Assembly (NCBI GenBank): GCA_037447655.1
Contig: JBBHKE010001246.1
Span: 47,655-111,654 of the forward strand
Length of the DNA stretch: 64,000 bases
DNA from: Zygnema cylindricum
Taxonomy: Eukaryota > Streptophyta > Zygnematophyceae > Zygnematales > Zygnemataceae
Direction: 5' to 3'
In this document: one piece after another, positions 1-11,239 of the stretch
Layout of the letters: each line of letters begins with the position of its first letter
How positions within the stretch are numbered: the stretch's first letter is position 1
Notes under the pieces: generated by a model
Seen by the model: only the letters and a program-made list of their open reading frames with translations
The model's database searches: none
What the model was told of the DNA's origin: nothing
Made by a program: the position numbers and the translations under genes

Positions 1-1904
1 TTCACACCTCTTCCCAAGGAAGAGACTTCTCTAACTTCAATGCCCGCCTCCACCAAGAAAACCTCTCCAACAGTCTCTCGTGTCTGCTCTTCTAGATGGC
101 ACTGGTGATCCAAACCTACAGATTCAAAATTTCAGGTACAAGTCCTGAAGATTTGTCCAAAAGACGGTGGAAGACCGGACCTATTGACCCCAAGATTACG
201 GGAATGGGGAAAACGGATCTGACCCAAGTAGTTAAAAGAGCTTAGGAACTAGTGGAAGTTCTAAAATCCCAGGGCAAGGCTACGGCGGGGGCCGCACCCG
301 TCTCGGTAGATTGGGAAGCCTTTGAGGTAGAAAGGCGAAAGTTATGGGAACAAGAATTGAAACTTATTTGGGAAGCTAGGCGTACATCTAGTGGGATTCT
401 TAGCGGGCAGATTCCTCTAACACCAAGGATAGTGCCACAACCCGTAGTGCCCTCTCAGGGGACTTCTCCTCTTGCAAGCACCAAACCCGAAGTTCCTTCC
501 TCAGAAACAAGCCGAGAGCCTCCTCTTCAACGGGAAGGGGGTGAAAACATTAAACCTAACATAAAGGGTTTGAGAGCAGATTTACTTCCTGAGTCTGCTT
601 CTCTTCCCCGGGGAGAGCCTACCTTTGTCTTGGTGAAGGTTGTTTTCGCCGTGGAGGCTTTGGTGGAGTTACGACCATATGAGAGGATTCACATTCCCTT
701 GAGGCCGTCAACACCCCCTTAACCATATCCCGGAGTATCCCCTGATCTCCCATCTTCTCCTCCTCCTCCATCTTCTCACTCCCTGGGTCCTACAACAGAG
801 CCCCGAGACGTTCCCCCCTACTCTTCCTCTTCATCCTTTTCTCCCGCTGCGGCAATTCGTGGGTCACCCAATGTGCCTGTCTTACCCTACAAACACAACG
901 TCTACTCTCCTCCACACCGGCACTCGCTATCCTCGAGTTCTACAACTCCTCCTCCCGAGACCTCCCGAAGGCGACCAAGAAGACAGACACAATTCAGGAG
1001 AAAAACACATTCTGTTGAAAGCCTCCAGTCGTCCCCTTCTCCGCCACCATCCATTTCTCAAGGACCACATTTGAAACTGACCTTGCCTCTACATCCAACC
1101 GGTGGAGCAAGTTGTCAGGGAATAACGATACTTTCCTGGATATAGAGGAGTAGTGAGGAACATCCTTCCTCAAACCATATTTTTAGACGCTCGTACTTCC
1201 TCTGTTGGAGGGGGATCCACACCTCTTAGGGTAGCACCTTCTACTGGAGGAGGAAACGGTTCCGGTCCGGAGGAAGAGGATACAGGAGTCATCTCGCTAG
1301 CTCAGTTTGTCAGCCCCACCGGGCCTTCATCTTCCCATTCCACCAATTGTGTAGAGGAAGATAAGGAAATGGGGGATATCCGGATCTTTACAGGAGATAA
1401 GTTGGGGATCGCATTTTCGGATTTCGAGTTGTTGTGGAAATCTTTCACCCAATCCGAAATCAATAAGTACCGGGGAGGAGCCATTCCAGATTACTTCGAA
1501 AAAACCCTCTTTCCAATGATGGTCAACTACCTTTCTGAAGGGGCGTGGGGGATTACAAAGAGCGTCAACCTTTTTTGATTGCTTCTAGCATCAAGATCTC
1601 GGATCCAGCCCTTGATGCTGCAGTCTTACAAGCGGAGGCTTTTTTGGCTGTGGCGGATTCAACCCCTGTGATTGCTACCTTTCCACAAGACTTGAAACTA
1701 CAAGCACAAGGAAGTGCCTATTTTAACCAGTTGCAAGCAATTCATGCAACCCAAGCAGCAACTCGCATGGTTGCCAATCCTAACCCTTGTACCACCCTGT
1801 TTAACATTTGGAGACTCTTTTACACCGAGAGGAACGAGTCTGCGATTAAGGAATCACGAAATTTTGATATTTGAAGAACGAGAATCCGCAGACCCTCTTC
1901 AACC
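1..1904 (+). pseudogene. Gypsy-type gag relic X, left copy
   Basis: A long coding remnant readable in pieces (252-722, 1153-1578, then 1545-1874 in another frame). The first half is rich in Pro, Ser and Thr. The second half holds a gag-like stretch with the residues LWKSFTQSEINKYRGGAIP at about 1430-1490. A second copy on the minus strand at 17690-21275 shares the same residues and order, and its downstream part carries two CCHC zinc knuckles, so I read this as the capsid part of a Ty3/gypsy-like gag. Frameshifts and stops show it is dead. It begins before the window and is cut at 1904 by the copia LTR that starts at 1905. The family is not one I recognise by name. Confidence 0.6.
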
Positions 1905-2941
1905 TGTAGAAATTAAAGGTTATTTTAGTATTTTCTAGGTTTTGTAAAATGCAGAAAAAAAGAAGCACAGGCAGTCTGCCTCTAACTCCTCTCTCTAGCT
2001 CCCACACTTGTCTTAGTCATTTGAAAGTTGGAGAGGGAGATAAAGCCATGGCCGCATATGCTATCACGACGGGGGCAAATATTTGGTTAGTAGATTTTAC
2101 CAAAATAAACTTGGCGGGCCCAAGATTTGAACCTGAAACCTGCCGTCAGGCAAAGAAGCCGATACCTGTAGCCTTAGCCTACTAGTCTAAACCAGAGATA
2201 TATGATATAGGGTTTGATAGTTATTTAAATGTTAACACGTCGGCTATCTTCATTCAACGCGATATTTAGACATAGATACAGTTTGTAATGTACGGCGTAG
2301 GGCACATCCGAAACGATATCGCGCATTTTGTTTCGAAGGCGAAACAAATTTTGCGCAAGTATTTATGACGGCCAAGATTGTAATCCGGCTTAATCGGACG
2401 GCCACGAAGCATGTCGAGATCACGCAATAGGTTTTTGACAGTTTGCGGTGGACGTCACATTAATCGCCACGTGGCACAATCACATTGGATTACGGCATCT
2501 CTAAGGATTCCAGGAACGAATTTAAAAATGACATGTGTCGACTTTTTGGCCATGTCGTGCAATGGCGGTACATAAAGTACAACGGCACCTGTACCTTTAT
2601 GTATGATACACTATTATGATTGGTGCCGTACTTCAGTAGATAGAGTTTTAGAGAGAGATAGGACTTAGAAAAAATTGATAGATTGGACCCTCACTCCTAG
2701 AGAGCTTCTGTACAAAAGGTCAACTTTGACCCTTCATAACTTACTGCTCAGGGGAGCAAATTCAGAGATTCTTTTTGCTATAGACTCACAAGAGTCTTGC
2801 CTTTACACGGGCAAAGGTGGTCAGAGTTTTTTTTTGCCAAGGTGGCAATTATTCTTGCTGAAACACAAAGGGGTCTGGGTTATCCTAGAGGCTTTGTGTA
2901 AGGTGCCTACTTTGAGGTCCTATGGAGGTCTCACAGTAGCA
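1905..2941 (+). repeat. Copia B 5' LTR
   Basis: Starts TGTAGAAATT and ends AGTAGCA, followed at once by GGTTATGGGCCCAGC, the primer-site motif shared by this copia group. It aligns by eye along its whole length with the LTRs of copia A, including the block with GGTCAACTTTGACC at about 2719 and the small hairpins after it. The antisense tRNA-like module lies at about 2116-2190; its reverse strand carries GGTTCAAATC, a match to a pol III B box. It cuts gag relic X. It is only distantly similar to the LTR at 12649-13651 at the other end of the element. Confidence 0.8.
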
Positions 2942-3440
2942 GGTTATGGGCCCAGCATCTAGGGTGTCCATATTCAATGGAGTTAGCTTCATATACAGGG
3001 AAAGTATGATGACGAAGCTCTATGTGAGAAACAGTTTTGGGGAATAGTGAGTGGATGGGTGAGGCGTCCATCCAATCTTGGGATACCTCCAGGGTTTACA
3101 AGAGGCAGATTCACTAGAGATGCAGATCCATCTTCAACAGAGGAGACAAAGAAAGGAGAGGTGGTGGACAAAGGAAAGGAGAAGGAGACGGTCACACCAA
3201 TAGGAACCATTTCAACATTCATGTCACCTATTCCGAGGAACGAGGAGAATGATATCGATACTTGGAACTAGAGTAATATGGCGGTTAAGCACTTCATCCT
3301 CCGCCATCTTACTCAAGGGCTTACTTCTCCCCATTTGTAGGTTGAGAGGACATCCGATCTTTGGGTGTCTCTTATAGAGATGTATCGAAGTAGTACGATT
3401 CGGCAAAAACAGTTGGCTGATCAAAAAATTCATTGTTATG
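2942..3440 (+). pseudogene. Copia B primer site and gag remnant
   Basis: The primer-site motif at 2942-2956 is followed by a decayed gag. Readable residues include GWVRRPSNLGIPPGFTRGRFTRDAD at 3053-3127, in the same order as in copia A and G. Then comes MSPIPRNEENDIDTWN and, after a stop, AVKHFILRHLTQGL (about 3280-3320), the start of the UBN2-type gag domain. Stops at 3269-3271 and about 3340 break the frame. Similarity to the other copia copies ends at about 3440, where an unrelated gypsy fragment begins. Confidence 0.7.
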
Positions 3441-4420
3441 GGTTACAGATTGAGCAGGCATGCTTCTCTCCACTCCTATAGTCCTTACTTTATTTTATTT
3501 GGACGACATCCCATCCTTTCTGGGGCTGCATCGGCCAAAGCGGTGGTCCTTCCCTTATGGATGACAAGGGAACAGTTGAAAAACTGATCGGCAACAGAGC
3601 CAAGATATTTCACCGAGAGATGCCTCTCGCCATGGAAAATTTGTAGGTGGCACATTACCAAGATCAATTGTTGTATTCTCAGCGCCGGAGCGAGAATTGT
3701 ATGCCACTTCAGTGACGATTTATAACGGGGGACTTTGTATATCGGATGCAACCTAAAAAGGACACGCTGGATATTTCTGTCGGGCGAGTAATTTTGAAAG
3801 TGGTCGAAGTTTCCAATAAAGGGGTTCTTACATTGGAGGGAAAGAATGGTCGAAGATTTAAAGAGAATTCGATCAATGTGGCCCCTTGCCAACTTTGAGG
3901 ACTGGAGGACGAACCCACTTTTCACTTAACTTACTTTGCCAATCCTCCTTCATGTTCATCAGCTTGCAATCAGTACCCCCAGCTACACGACTTATTGGTC
4001 TGCAATCAGTGTGGTTAGTGTTTGCATTGAACTTGTCTCCCATCCTCTTAGGAGCCACGCTCTCTACCCTCCTGCACCTGGTTTTGTGGGAACTGCGAAT
4101 GGGGCGGGTAATTTTATGTCTTATTCACGGTTGACTAAGAGGGGGGGAAATTAGGATATCTGCCAACTACCGAGACCCCAATCCCTTTCCTCAGCCAGAT
4201 GGGGGAAAAGAAGGGGGAGGGGATTCCTTTCGCCTTCCCATGCACTCGTCCCTTTTCCCTGTCCCAATGTCTCCCCTATTTTGCATGCATATCTAAGGAA
4301 GGGATGTGTGCAGCCGTGGGCATGATCATTATTATGGGAAGCATTCGCATTTGGGAGTTATTTGCAGGGCACAGAAGTCGACTACTCCGGGCAATGTGCC
4401 CTTCTCTTATGCTTTTCAAG
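3441..4420 (+). pseudogene. Gypsy integrase C-terminus with PHD finger, relic
   Basis: One reading frame, broken by five stop codons, runs from about 3648 to 4110. Its first half reads VAHYQDQLLYSQRRSENCMP, later GDFVYRMQP, GRVILKVVEVSNKGVLTLEG and NVAPCQL. This is the pattern of the C-terminal part of Ty3/gypsy integrases. The second half has Cys and His in PHD-finger order: C-x3-C at 3952-3978, then LLVCNQC, H-x2-C, and WFCGNC ending near 4104. I recall integrases followed by a PHD finger in some green-algal gypsy elements, but I cannot check this here. About 300 bases after the finger (to 4420) have no recognisable coding. The piece replaces the protease and integrase of copia B. Confidence 0.6.
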
Positions 4421-4429
4421 CACGCTCGT

Positions 4430-4815
4430 CATACCTAAAGCGGAAGACGTGGTGGAAACGGATAGGGATCCGAGGGACATGGGAGAAGCCGTGGTGATTC
4501 AAAAGAATCCACGGGAACCATCTATTCCGGCCGCATATTTTGAGGGAGGGAGAAGAAGCAACAAAAGGCTTCAAGAGAAACAAGTTAACAACAAGGTAAC
4601 AAAATTGTCTCACCCATATGAACCTCCAACATATAGAGAGGCAATGAATTTCCTAGAAAGAAACCGGTGGAAGACGACAATCAATGAAGAAATGGATTCA
4701 ATCATAGCGGCTGATATATGGGAGTTGGTGAACTGTCCACCCGATTGAAAACCAATTGGATGTAAGTGGGTTTTCTAATTAAAACTAAATTCGGACAATA
4801 CTACTGAGCGGTATA
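4430..4815 (+). pseudogene. Copia B pol, integrase-RT linker and RT start
   Basis: Reads PKAEDVVETDRDPRDMGEAV, then SKRLQEKQVNNKVTKLSHP-like residues, and the start of the RT domain with INEEMDSIIAADIWELVNCP. These follow copia A and G closely. A stop follows the CPPD residues at about 4746. At 4815 the frame is cut by copia A and resumes at 11240-11245. The 5 bases GTATA are present on both sides, so the join restores the residues NTTERYKARLVAK. Confidence 0.85.
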
Positions 4816-5872
4816 TGTAGAAATTAATAGTCTTTTAAAGTATTTTCTAGGTTTGAATAGAAATAAGAAAGAAGCCAAGGTAGTCTACCTCTAACTTCTC
4901 TCTCCAACTCTCAAACTTGTCGCAGTCACTAAGAAATTGGAGAGGGAGCTAAAGCCATGGCTACCTAGGATATCAAGAGGTTTACGGGAAAATATATTTT
5001 AGTTAGGGGTTTAATTTTCTAAAAGATATGTGCTCGCCACAGGATTTGATCTTGGTACCTACCGGCCGCCAGACAGCCGGTAGCCGGTAGCCTTAGCCGT
5101 TAAGTCTAGAAGTAGTGTTACGTAGTATATGGTTTGATAATTATTTAAACATTTATACGTAGAAAAGTTCATTTAACTGTAACTAGTTACGGGAGACATA
5201 TATCCAGTAAATGTAAAAGTACGGATTCCAATACGGATAAGAAACCAATACCGCGCATTTATTTCTTTAGTGAAACGAATACCGCGCATGTATTTATTAC
5301 AGCTACGATTAAATGTGATTTTAATCGGACGGCCGGAATTAACGTCGAGATTGCGGAAGAGGATTTCGGCGGTTTGTGGTCATCGCCACATCGGACTACA
5401 CGTGGCGGAATGACATTAGATCGCGGCATCTCCGAGGATTAAGGGAGCGAATCAAAAACATACCACGTGTCCACATTTAGGCCATGTCGTACAATGGCCG
5501 TACATAAAGTACACCGTCAGCTATACTTTTGTGTACGAAACTGAAGTCTGATTGGCTCCGTACATCAGTAGATAGAGTCTGTGAGAGAGATAGGACTTAG
5601 AAAAATTAGAAGATAGGACCCTCACTCCCAGAGAGCTTCTGTACAAAAGGTCAACTTTGACCCTCCATAACTTACTGCTCAGGGGAGCAAATTCAGAGAT
5701 TCTTTTTGCTATCGACTCATGGGAGTCTTGTCTTCACAAGGGTGAAGGTGGTCAGAGTTTTTGTCTGCCATGGTGGCAGTTATTTTTGCTTAAACACAAA
5801 AGGGTCAGGATTATCCTAGAGGCTTCTTCGAAGCTGTCCACTCTAAGGACTTATGGAGGTCTCAAAGTTTCA
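4816..5872 (+). repeat. Copia A 5' LTR
   Basis: 1057 bp, from TGTAGAAATT to GTTTCA, preceded by target duplication GTATA (4811-4815). The 3' LTR at 10185-11239 matches it at roughly nine bases in ten by eye. Sense-strand landmarks are a tRNA-like module in antisense at about 5030-5106, a stretch of five short hairpins at 5649-5779 (stems GGTCAA, GCTC, GACTC, CTTCAC, CTGCCA), and a primer site directly after the end. Confidence 0.9.
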
Positions 5873-5887
5873 CGTTATGGGCCCACC
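5873..5887 (+). other. Primer binding site of copia A (half-tRNA type)
   Basis: The 15 bases after the LTR read CGTTATGGGCCCACC. The complement, GGTGGGCCCATAACG, matches the anticodon stem-loop of plant initiator tRNA-Met (GGGCCCATAACC, with anticodon CAU) apart from the last base. It does not match a tRNA 3' end. The copy in copia D (15861-15875) matches all 15 bases. Confidence 0.7.
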
Positions 5888-5936
5888 CTCAAGGGTACGA
5901 ATCTTTAATGCAATTGGTTTCATATACTGGGAAAGT

Positions 5937-6917
5937 ATGATGATAGGAGCTCTATGCGAAAAAAGGTTTTGGGGGATAGTGAGTGGACGGTTTGGGCGTC
6001 CATCAAGTCTTGGAATTCCTCCAGGGTTTGGAGGAAGCAGATTCACCAGAAAAGAGGATCCACCTTCAACGGAGAAAACAAAAGAATGAGAGATGGTGGA
6101 TAAACGAAAGGAGAAGAATGCAACCACACCAATAACAACTGGTTTGGCATTCATGTCACCTATTCCGAGGAACGAGGAGAATGATAGTGAAACGTGGGAC
6201 TTCAACAATACGGCGGCAAAGCACTTCATCCTACGCCATCTCACTCAAGAACTTGCATGTCCTCATTTGCTGGTAGAAAGGGCATCTGATCTTTGGATGG
6301 CTCTCATAGAGATGTATCAAAGTGGTAGGATTCACCAACAACAGTTAGCTGATCAGAAAGTTAAGGAGTATGTATACAAAGGGGGGAAGATGTTGGATTT
6401 TTGCAATGAGCTTGTTACACTTTTCATGGAGCTAGAGAGTGCGGGAAAAGTTTTTAGTGAAAAAGAAAAGGTTAATTGTTTACTGATGAAGTTACCCGAT
6501 GAGTTCCATAACATAGTCAACCATGTGCAGGACTTGCGGGACACAAGATGGATGTGGAACTTAGTGATAGGGATGATTCTCGTTCGGGAGAATACGATTC
6601 AGATTTGAAGGGGAGGAAAGAGTGGCCAAGCCTTGGCAATTGCCACCGATTGGAGGAACAAGGATTCTCGGAAACCGGTCGGAAACTATGGGGGGAGGGA
6701 GCAGAAAAATTTGACCGTCGAGTTCGGACCAAGGACTCCCAAAGGTTTATGTCATTTTTGTAAGAAACCTGGGCACTATATGGCAGAGTGCACTAAGCTA
6801 ACAGAGCTTCGGTTAAAGGAGGGGCAGACCAGTGGTACCCCGAGAGGAAAGAAAAAGGCCCTTGTGACACAGGTACATAAGGCGAAATCTGAGGATGAGG
6901 ACGATGAGCTCCTTTAA
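5937..6917 (+). pseudogene. Copia A gag
   Basis: Start chosen at the Met-Met pair at 5937, from which GIPPGFGGSRFTRKEDPPS follows. A UGA at 6087 breaks the frame, which reopens at 6093. The UBN2-type capsid domain runs over about 6200-6540 (NNTAAKHFILRHLTQ to LLMKLPDEFHNIVN). A second break lies near 6600, then a CCHC zinc knuckle CHFCKKPGHYMAEC at 6750-6791, expected to bind element RNA. The end is acidic (KSEDEDDELL), with a stop at 6915-6917. A gag this size is normal for copia, but the breaks mean no full product. Confidence 0.85.
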
Positions 6918-6926
6918 GTTGACGCG

Positions 6927-9900
6927 TTGGAGGCGAAAAACGAGGTCGAAATACCACGACGGCAGAAATGTGCTTACGGTGGATTGAAAGGTGAACCACG
7001 GTGGATTGTAGATTCAAGTGCCTCCATGCACATGTGTAAGGATAGGCACTTGTTCACTAAGATAAGAAATATTCCCACCGTAGAGATAGAGTACGGGGAA
7101 GGGAGGATAGTCACCACTACTCTTGTAGGATCGGTAGATTTGAAAGTGTTAGTAGAAGGAAAGACATCCATAGTAACATTCTCCGATGTATTGTTTATTC
7201 CGGAGCTGAACAAAAACCTCATCTCTACATCCGTATTAGATGATAAGGATTTTTTCACTAGCACTAGGGAAGGAGTCTTTACTGCTAGTTTTGAGGAGGA
7301 TGTCTATTTCATTGCTGAGAAAGGTAGCCATGGGATGTTTAGGCTGGTTTTAAGTAATGAAAAGAAGAAACTTTATTATGCTGGTGTTCATGATATTTTG
7401 ATGTGGCATAAGAGGCTTCGGCATGTGAATCTAGACAAGTTAAGAGAGATGAGAAAGATGGGAGTGGTGGAAGGGATTAAGTTTAGTGAGAATAATAATA
7501 TAAGTGATTGTAGTGGATGTGCTCAAGGTAAAACACACAGATTACCCTTTCCTAAAACAGCCACCTATAAGGGAGAAAAAATTCTAGATCTAGTACACAC
7601 AGATATTTGGGGACCGGCTAGAGTGCCCTCACCGGGGGGGAAGAGATTTATGATGACTATCACTGATGATTGGTCTCGGTATTCCCGAGTGTATTTTTTG
7701 AAAAACAAGTCCGAAGCTCAGGATTGTTTTAGACAATATAAAGCATGGAGCAAAAACTTCATGACACTCAAATCAAGAGAAAAAGAGGTGACAATGGTGG
7801 AGAGTATACTTCTAACCAGTTTGAGGATTTTCTGAGGGAAGATGGGGTCCAACACCAAAAGACAGTTCTTGACAACCGGGAACAGAATGGGGTAGCTGAA
7901 AGGTTAAATAGAACACTAAGTGATAGTGCTAGAAGTATGTTGTCAGATAAGAAGATAGGAAAAAGGTTTTGGGCAGAAGCAATAAACTGAGCTAATTACC
8001 TCAAAAATAGAGTTCTTACTTCAGCTATAAAAGATCAAACACCTTATGAGAGATGGACAGGCCGGAAACTAGACTTATCTCACTTAAAGGTTTTCGGCAG
8101 TCAAGTATTCAGTCTAGATACAGATCGGTCTAATTGGAAGCTAAATCCTAAAGGAAAACCGGGATACTTATTAGGATATGATGAGGATGTTAAAAGATAT
8201 AGAGTTTATGATCTAAAAAGGGAAGATATAATCTTAGTAAAGCATCTAGTACTTATGGATGAAGGAAAGTCTGTGGATCCCTTCAAATATACAAAGTCAG
8301 TAAAAATCAGATTTGAGTCAGAAAATTCCGATGACTTTGAGCTCCCTAACTATCCAGGTTTTAAAGAAGATGACATTGTTGCAGATACAAATAAGACCGA
8401 AAAGGACTCGGCTGTGGAAACTCCAGTGACAACTCTACCCGAAGCGGAAGACGTGGTGGAAATTGATTCGGAATCAATGGATAGGGGAGAAGCCGAGTTT
8501 GTTCGAAAGAATCCAAGAGAACCTTCTATTCCGGCCTGAGATTTTGAGTGGGGAAGGAGAGGTGACAAAAGACTACACAAAAAACAGGTTAACAACAAGG
8601 TAACTAAACTATCTCATCAAGATGAACCTCAAACTTATAGAGAGGCAATGACTTGGCCAGAAAGAAACCGGTGGAAGACAGCCATCAATGAGGAAATGGC
8701 CTCAATTATGGCAGCCGATACTTGGGAGCTGGTGGATTGTCCACCTAACCGAAAACCAATCGGTTGTAAGTGGGTTTTCAAATTCAAACTGAACCCAGAT
8801 AACACAATCGAGCGTTACAAGGCCCGATTAGTGGCAAAGGGATTTACACAAAAAAAGGGAATTAACTACGAGGAAACCTTTGCCCCGGTGGTCAGATTTC
8901 CCTCCGTCCGCATACTTCTCAGCCTGGCACCAGCGGAAGACATGGAAGTGCACCAGATGGACATCAAGACAGCCTTTTTGCATGGAGAATTGGAAGAGGA
9001 GATCTTCATGCCACAACCTGAAGGGTTTGTGGAGGAAGGAGAGGAGAGTAAGGTATGCCGGCTGATTAAATCTCTTTATGGTTTCAAACAAGCGCCTCGA
9101 CAGTGGAATAAGAAGCTTGATGAGTTTCTTACCGGTCTTAGATATCTCCGGATCAGCTCAGATCACTCAATCTATGTTTTCAAAGATGAGGAAGGTTTTA
9201 TATTTATTGCAATTTATGTTGATGATTTGGTTGTCTTAAGTAAATCAATGGAAAAAAAAAAAATTGAAAACCGATCTTAAGGGGAGATTTGAAATAAATG
9301 ATATGGGGGAAGCAAAATATATTTTCGGAATTCAATTAGGGAGAGACCGAAAAAAAAATTTATAAGATTGACTCAAAAGGAAGCAATAGGGAACATGCTT
9401 GAAAAATTTCAAATGGATAAAGCTAATAGTTGTACAACTCCAATGGAATTGAAGAAGGGAAGTGAGGGGAGTGAGGAAGAAGGAGTCATAGACTTAGATG
9501 AGGAATTATCTCCTGAAGAACAGAAGTTCATGGAGACTATTCCTTACAGGCAAGTTGTGGGAAGTCTAATCTATTTTATGAATTGTACACGGTCGGATTT
9601 AGTTGCAGCTATAGGAGTGCTGAGTAGAAGTCTAAATGCTCCCACTAAGAGGGATTGGGAGGCAACTAAGAGAGTCCTTAGATATTTGATAGGAACTAGG
9701 GATCTATGGTTGCATTTGGGTGGGGAGAATACTGACATCACTACTTGGAGTGATGCCAGTTATGGTGATGCTCCGATGAGGAGATGCACTTCTGGATATG
9801 TATTATATGTGGGTGATGGGGCTTGCTGGTGGAGTAGCAAACAGCAAAAAGTTATTGCTCAGTCCACCATGGAGGCTGAGTATATGGCCTCTTGCTCTGC

Positions 9901-10170
9901 TGTAAAAGAATTGATGTGGGTCAAGTCTTTGCTTGGTGAGCTTGGTCACCTTAAGAGTGGTGTGCAGAAATTTTTTTGTGATAATCAGGCAGCAATCGCT
10001 ATTTCTGCCAATCTTAAACATCATTTTAAAGCTAAACACATGGACATTAGACTCAGTTTTTTTAGAGAGAAAGTAGAAAACAAAATAATCAGCTTAGAGT
10101 ACAGACCAGATAGTGAGATGGTAGCAGATATGATGACCAAAAAGTGTGGTCTGAAATTAAAGATTGATTA
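6927..10170 (+). pseudogene. Copia A pol: protease, integrase, RT, RNase H
   Basis: The domain order is that of Ty1/copia. The protease is at about 7003, with active site DSSAS where DSGAS is usual. The GAG-pre-integrase HHCC part has HKRLRHVNLDKLREM and CSGCAQGK (about 7408-7530). Integrase has HTDIWGP, TDDWSRYSRVYF and later NGVAERLNRTLSDSARSM. RT has WELVDCPPNRKPIGCKWVF (about 8725), KARLVAKGFTQK and YVDDL (about 9217). RNase H has WSDASYGDAP, STMEAEYMAS and DNQAAIAI, ending at 10170. Breaks: a frameshift near 7800, UGA at 7987 and 8537, and a frameshift in the A-run near 9255. The element needs help in trans. Confidence 0.9.
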
Positions 10171-10171
10171 G

Positions 10172-10184
10172 AAAATAAGGGGAG
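10172..10184 (+). other. Polypurine tract of copia A
   Basis: AAAATAAGGGGAG lies directly before the 3' LTR. It is the expected plus-strand priming tract. The same tract is present, in reverse complement, next to LTRs E (23198 onward) and F (24453 onward). Confidence 0.8.
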
Positions 10185-11239
10185 TGTAGAAATTAATGGT
10201 CTTTTAAAGTATTTTCTATGTCTTAATAGAAATAAGAAAGAAGCCGAGGCAGTGTACCTCTAACTTCTCTCTCCAACTCTCAAACTTGTCGCAGTCATTG
10301 AGAAATTGGCGAGGGAGCTAGGGCCATGGCTACCTAGGCTATCCAGAGGTTTACGGGAAAATATATTTTAGTTAGGGGTTTAATTTTCTAAAAGATATTT
10401 GCCGGCCACATGATTTGATCGTGGTACCTACCGGCCGGCAGACAGCCGGTAGCTAGTAGCCTTAGCCGTTAAGTCTAGAAGTAGTGTTACGTAGTATATG
10501 GTTTGATAATTATTTAAACATTTATACGTAGAAAAGTTCATTTAATTGTAACTGATTACGGGAGACATATATCCAGTAAATGTAAAAGTACGGATTCCAG
10601 TACGGATAAAAAACCAATACCGTGCATTTATTTCTTTAGTGAAACGAATATCGCGCATATATTTATTATGGCAACGATTAAATGTGAATTTAATCGGACG
10701 GCATGAATTAACGCCGAGATCGCAGAAGAGGATTTCGGCAGTTTGTGGTCATGGCCACATCACATGACACGTGGCGAATGACATTGAATCGCGGCATCTC
10801 CAAGGATTAAGAGAGCGAATCCGGACATACCATGTGTCGACATTTAGGCCATGTCGTACAATGGCCGTACATAAAGTACACTGGCAGCTGTACATTTGTG
10901 TACGAAACTGAAATCTGATTGGCTTCGTACATCAATAGATAGAGTCTGTGAGAGAGATAGGACTTAGAAAAATTAGAAGATAGGACCCTCTCTCCCAGAA
11001 AGCTTCTGTACAAAAGGTCAACTTTGACCCTCCATAACTTACTGCTCAGGGGAGCAAAATCAGAGATTCTTTTTGCTATCGAGTCAAGAGAGTCTTGTCT
11101 TCATAGGGGTGAAGTTGGTCAGAGTTTTTGTCTGCCAGGGTGGTAGTTATTTTTGCTGAAACACAAAGGGGTGAGAGTTATCCTAGAGGCTTCTTGGAAG
11201 CTGTCCACTCTGAGGACTTATGGAGGTCTCAGAGTTTCA
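10185..11239 (+). repeat. Copia A 3' LTR
   Basis: 1055 bp, TGTAGAAATTAATGG to AGAGTTTCA, followed by target duplication GTATA at 11240-11244. It differs from its 5' partner by scattered substitutions and a few indels, so the insertion is not recent. After the duplication the reverse transcriptase frame of copia B continues. Confidence 0.9.

Larger units (their letters stand above)
4816..11239 (+). mobile_element. Copia A, full-length Ty1/copia retrotransposon nested in copia B
   Basis: 6424 bp with both LTRs, primer site, gag, pol in copia order, polypurine tract and a perfect 5-bp target duplication. It is the only complete + strand copia in the window. Frameshifts and stops make it non-autonomous. 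Its insertion splits the RT of copia B between codons for Arg and Lys. Confidence 0.92.

Noticed and set aside
8255-8539. Separate gene between integrase and RT of copia A
   Set aside because: It is the variable acidic linker of copia pol, present at the same place in copia G (25844-26401) and D.
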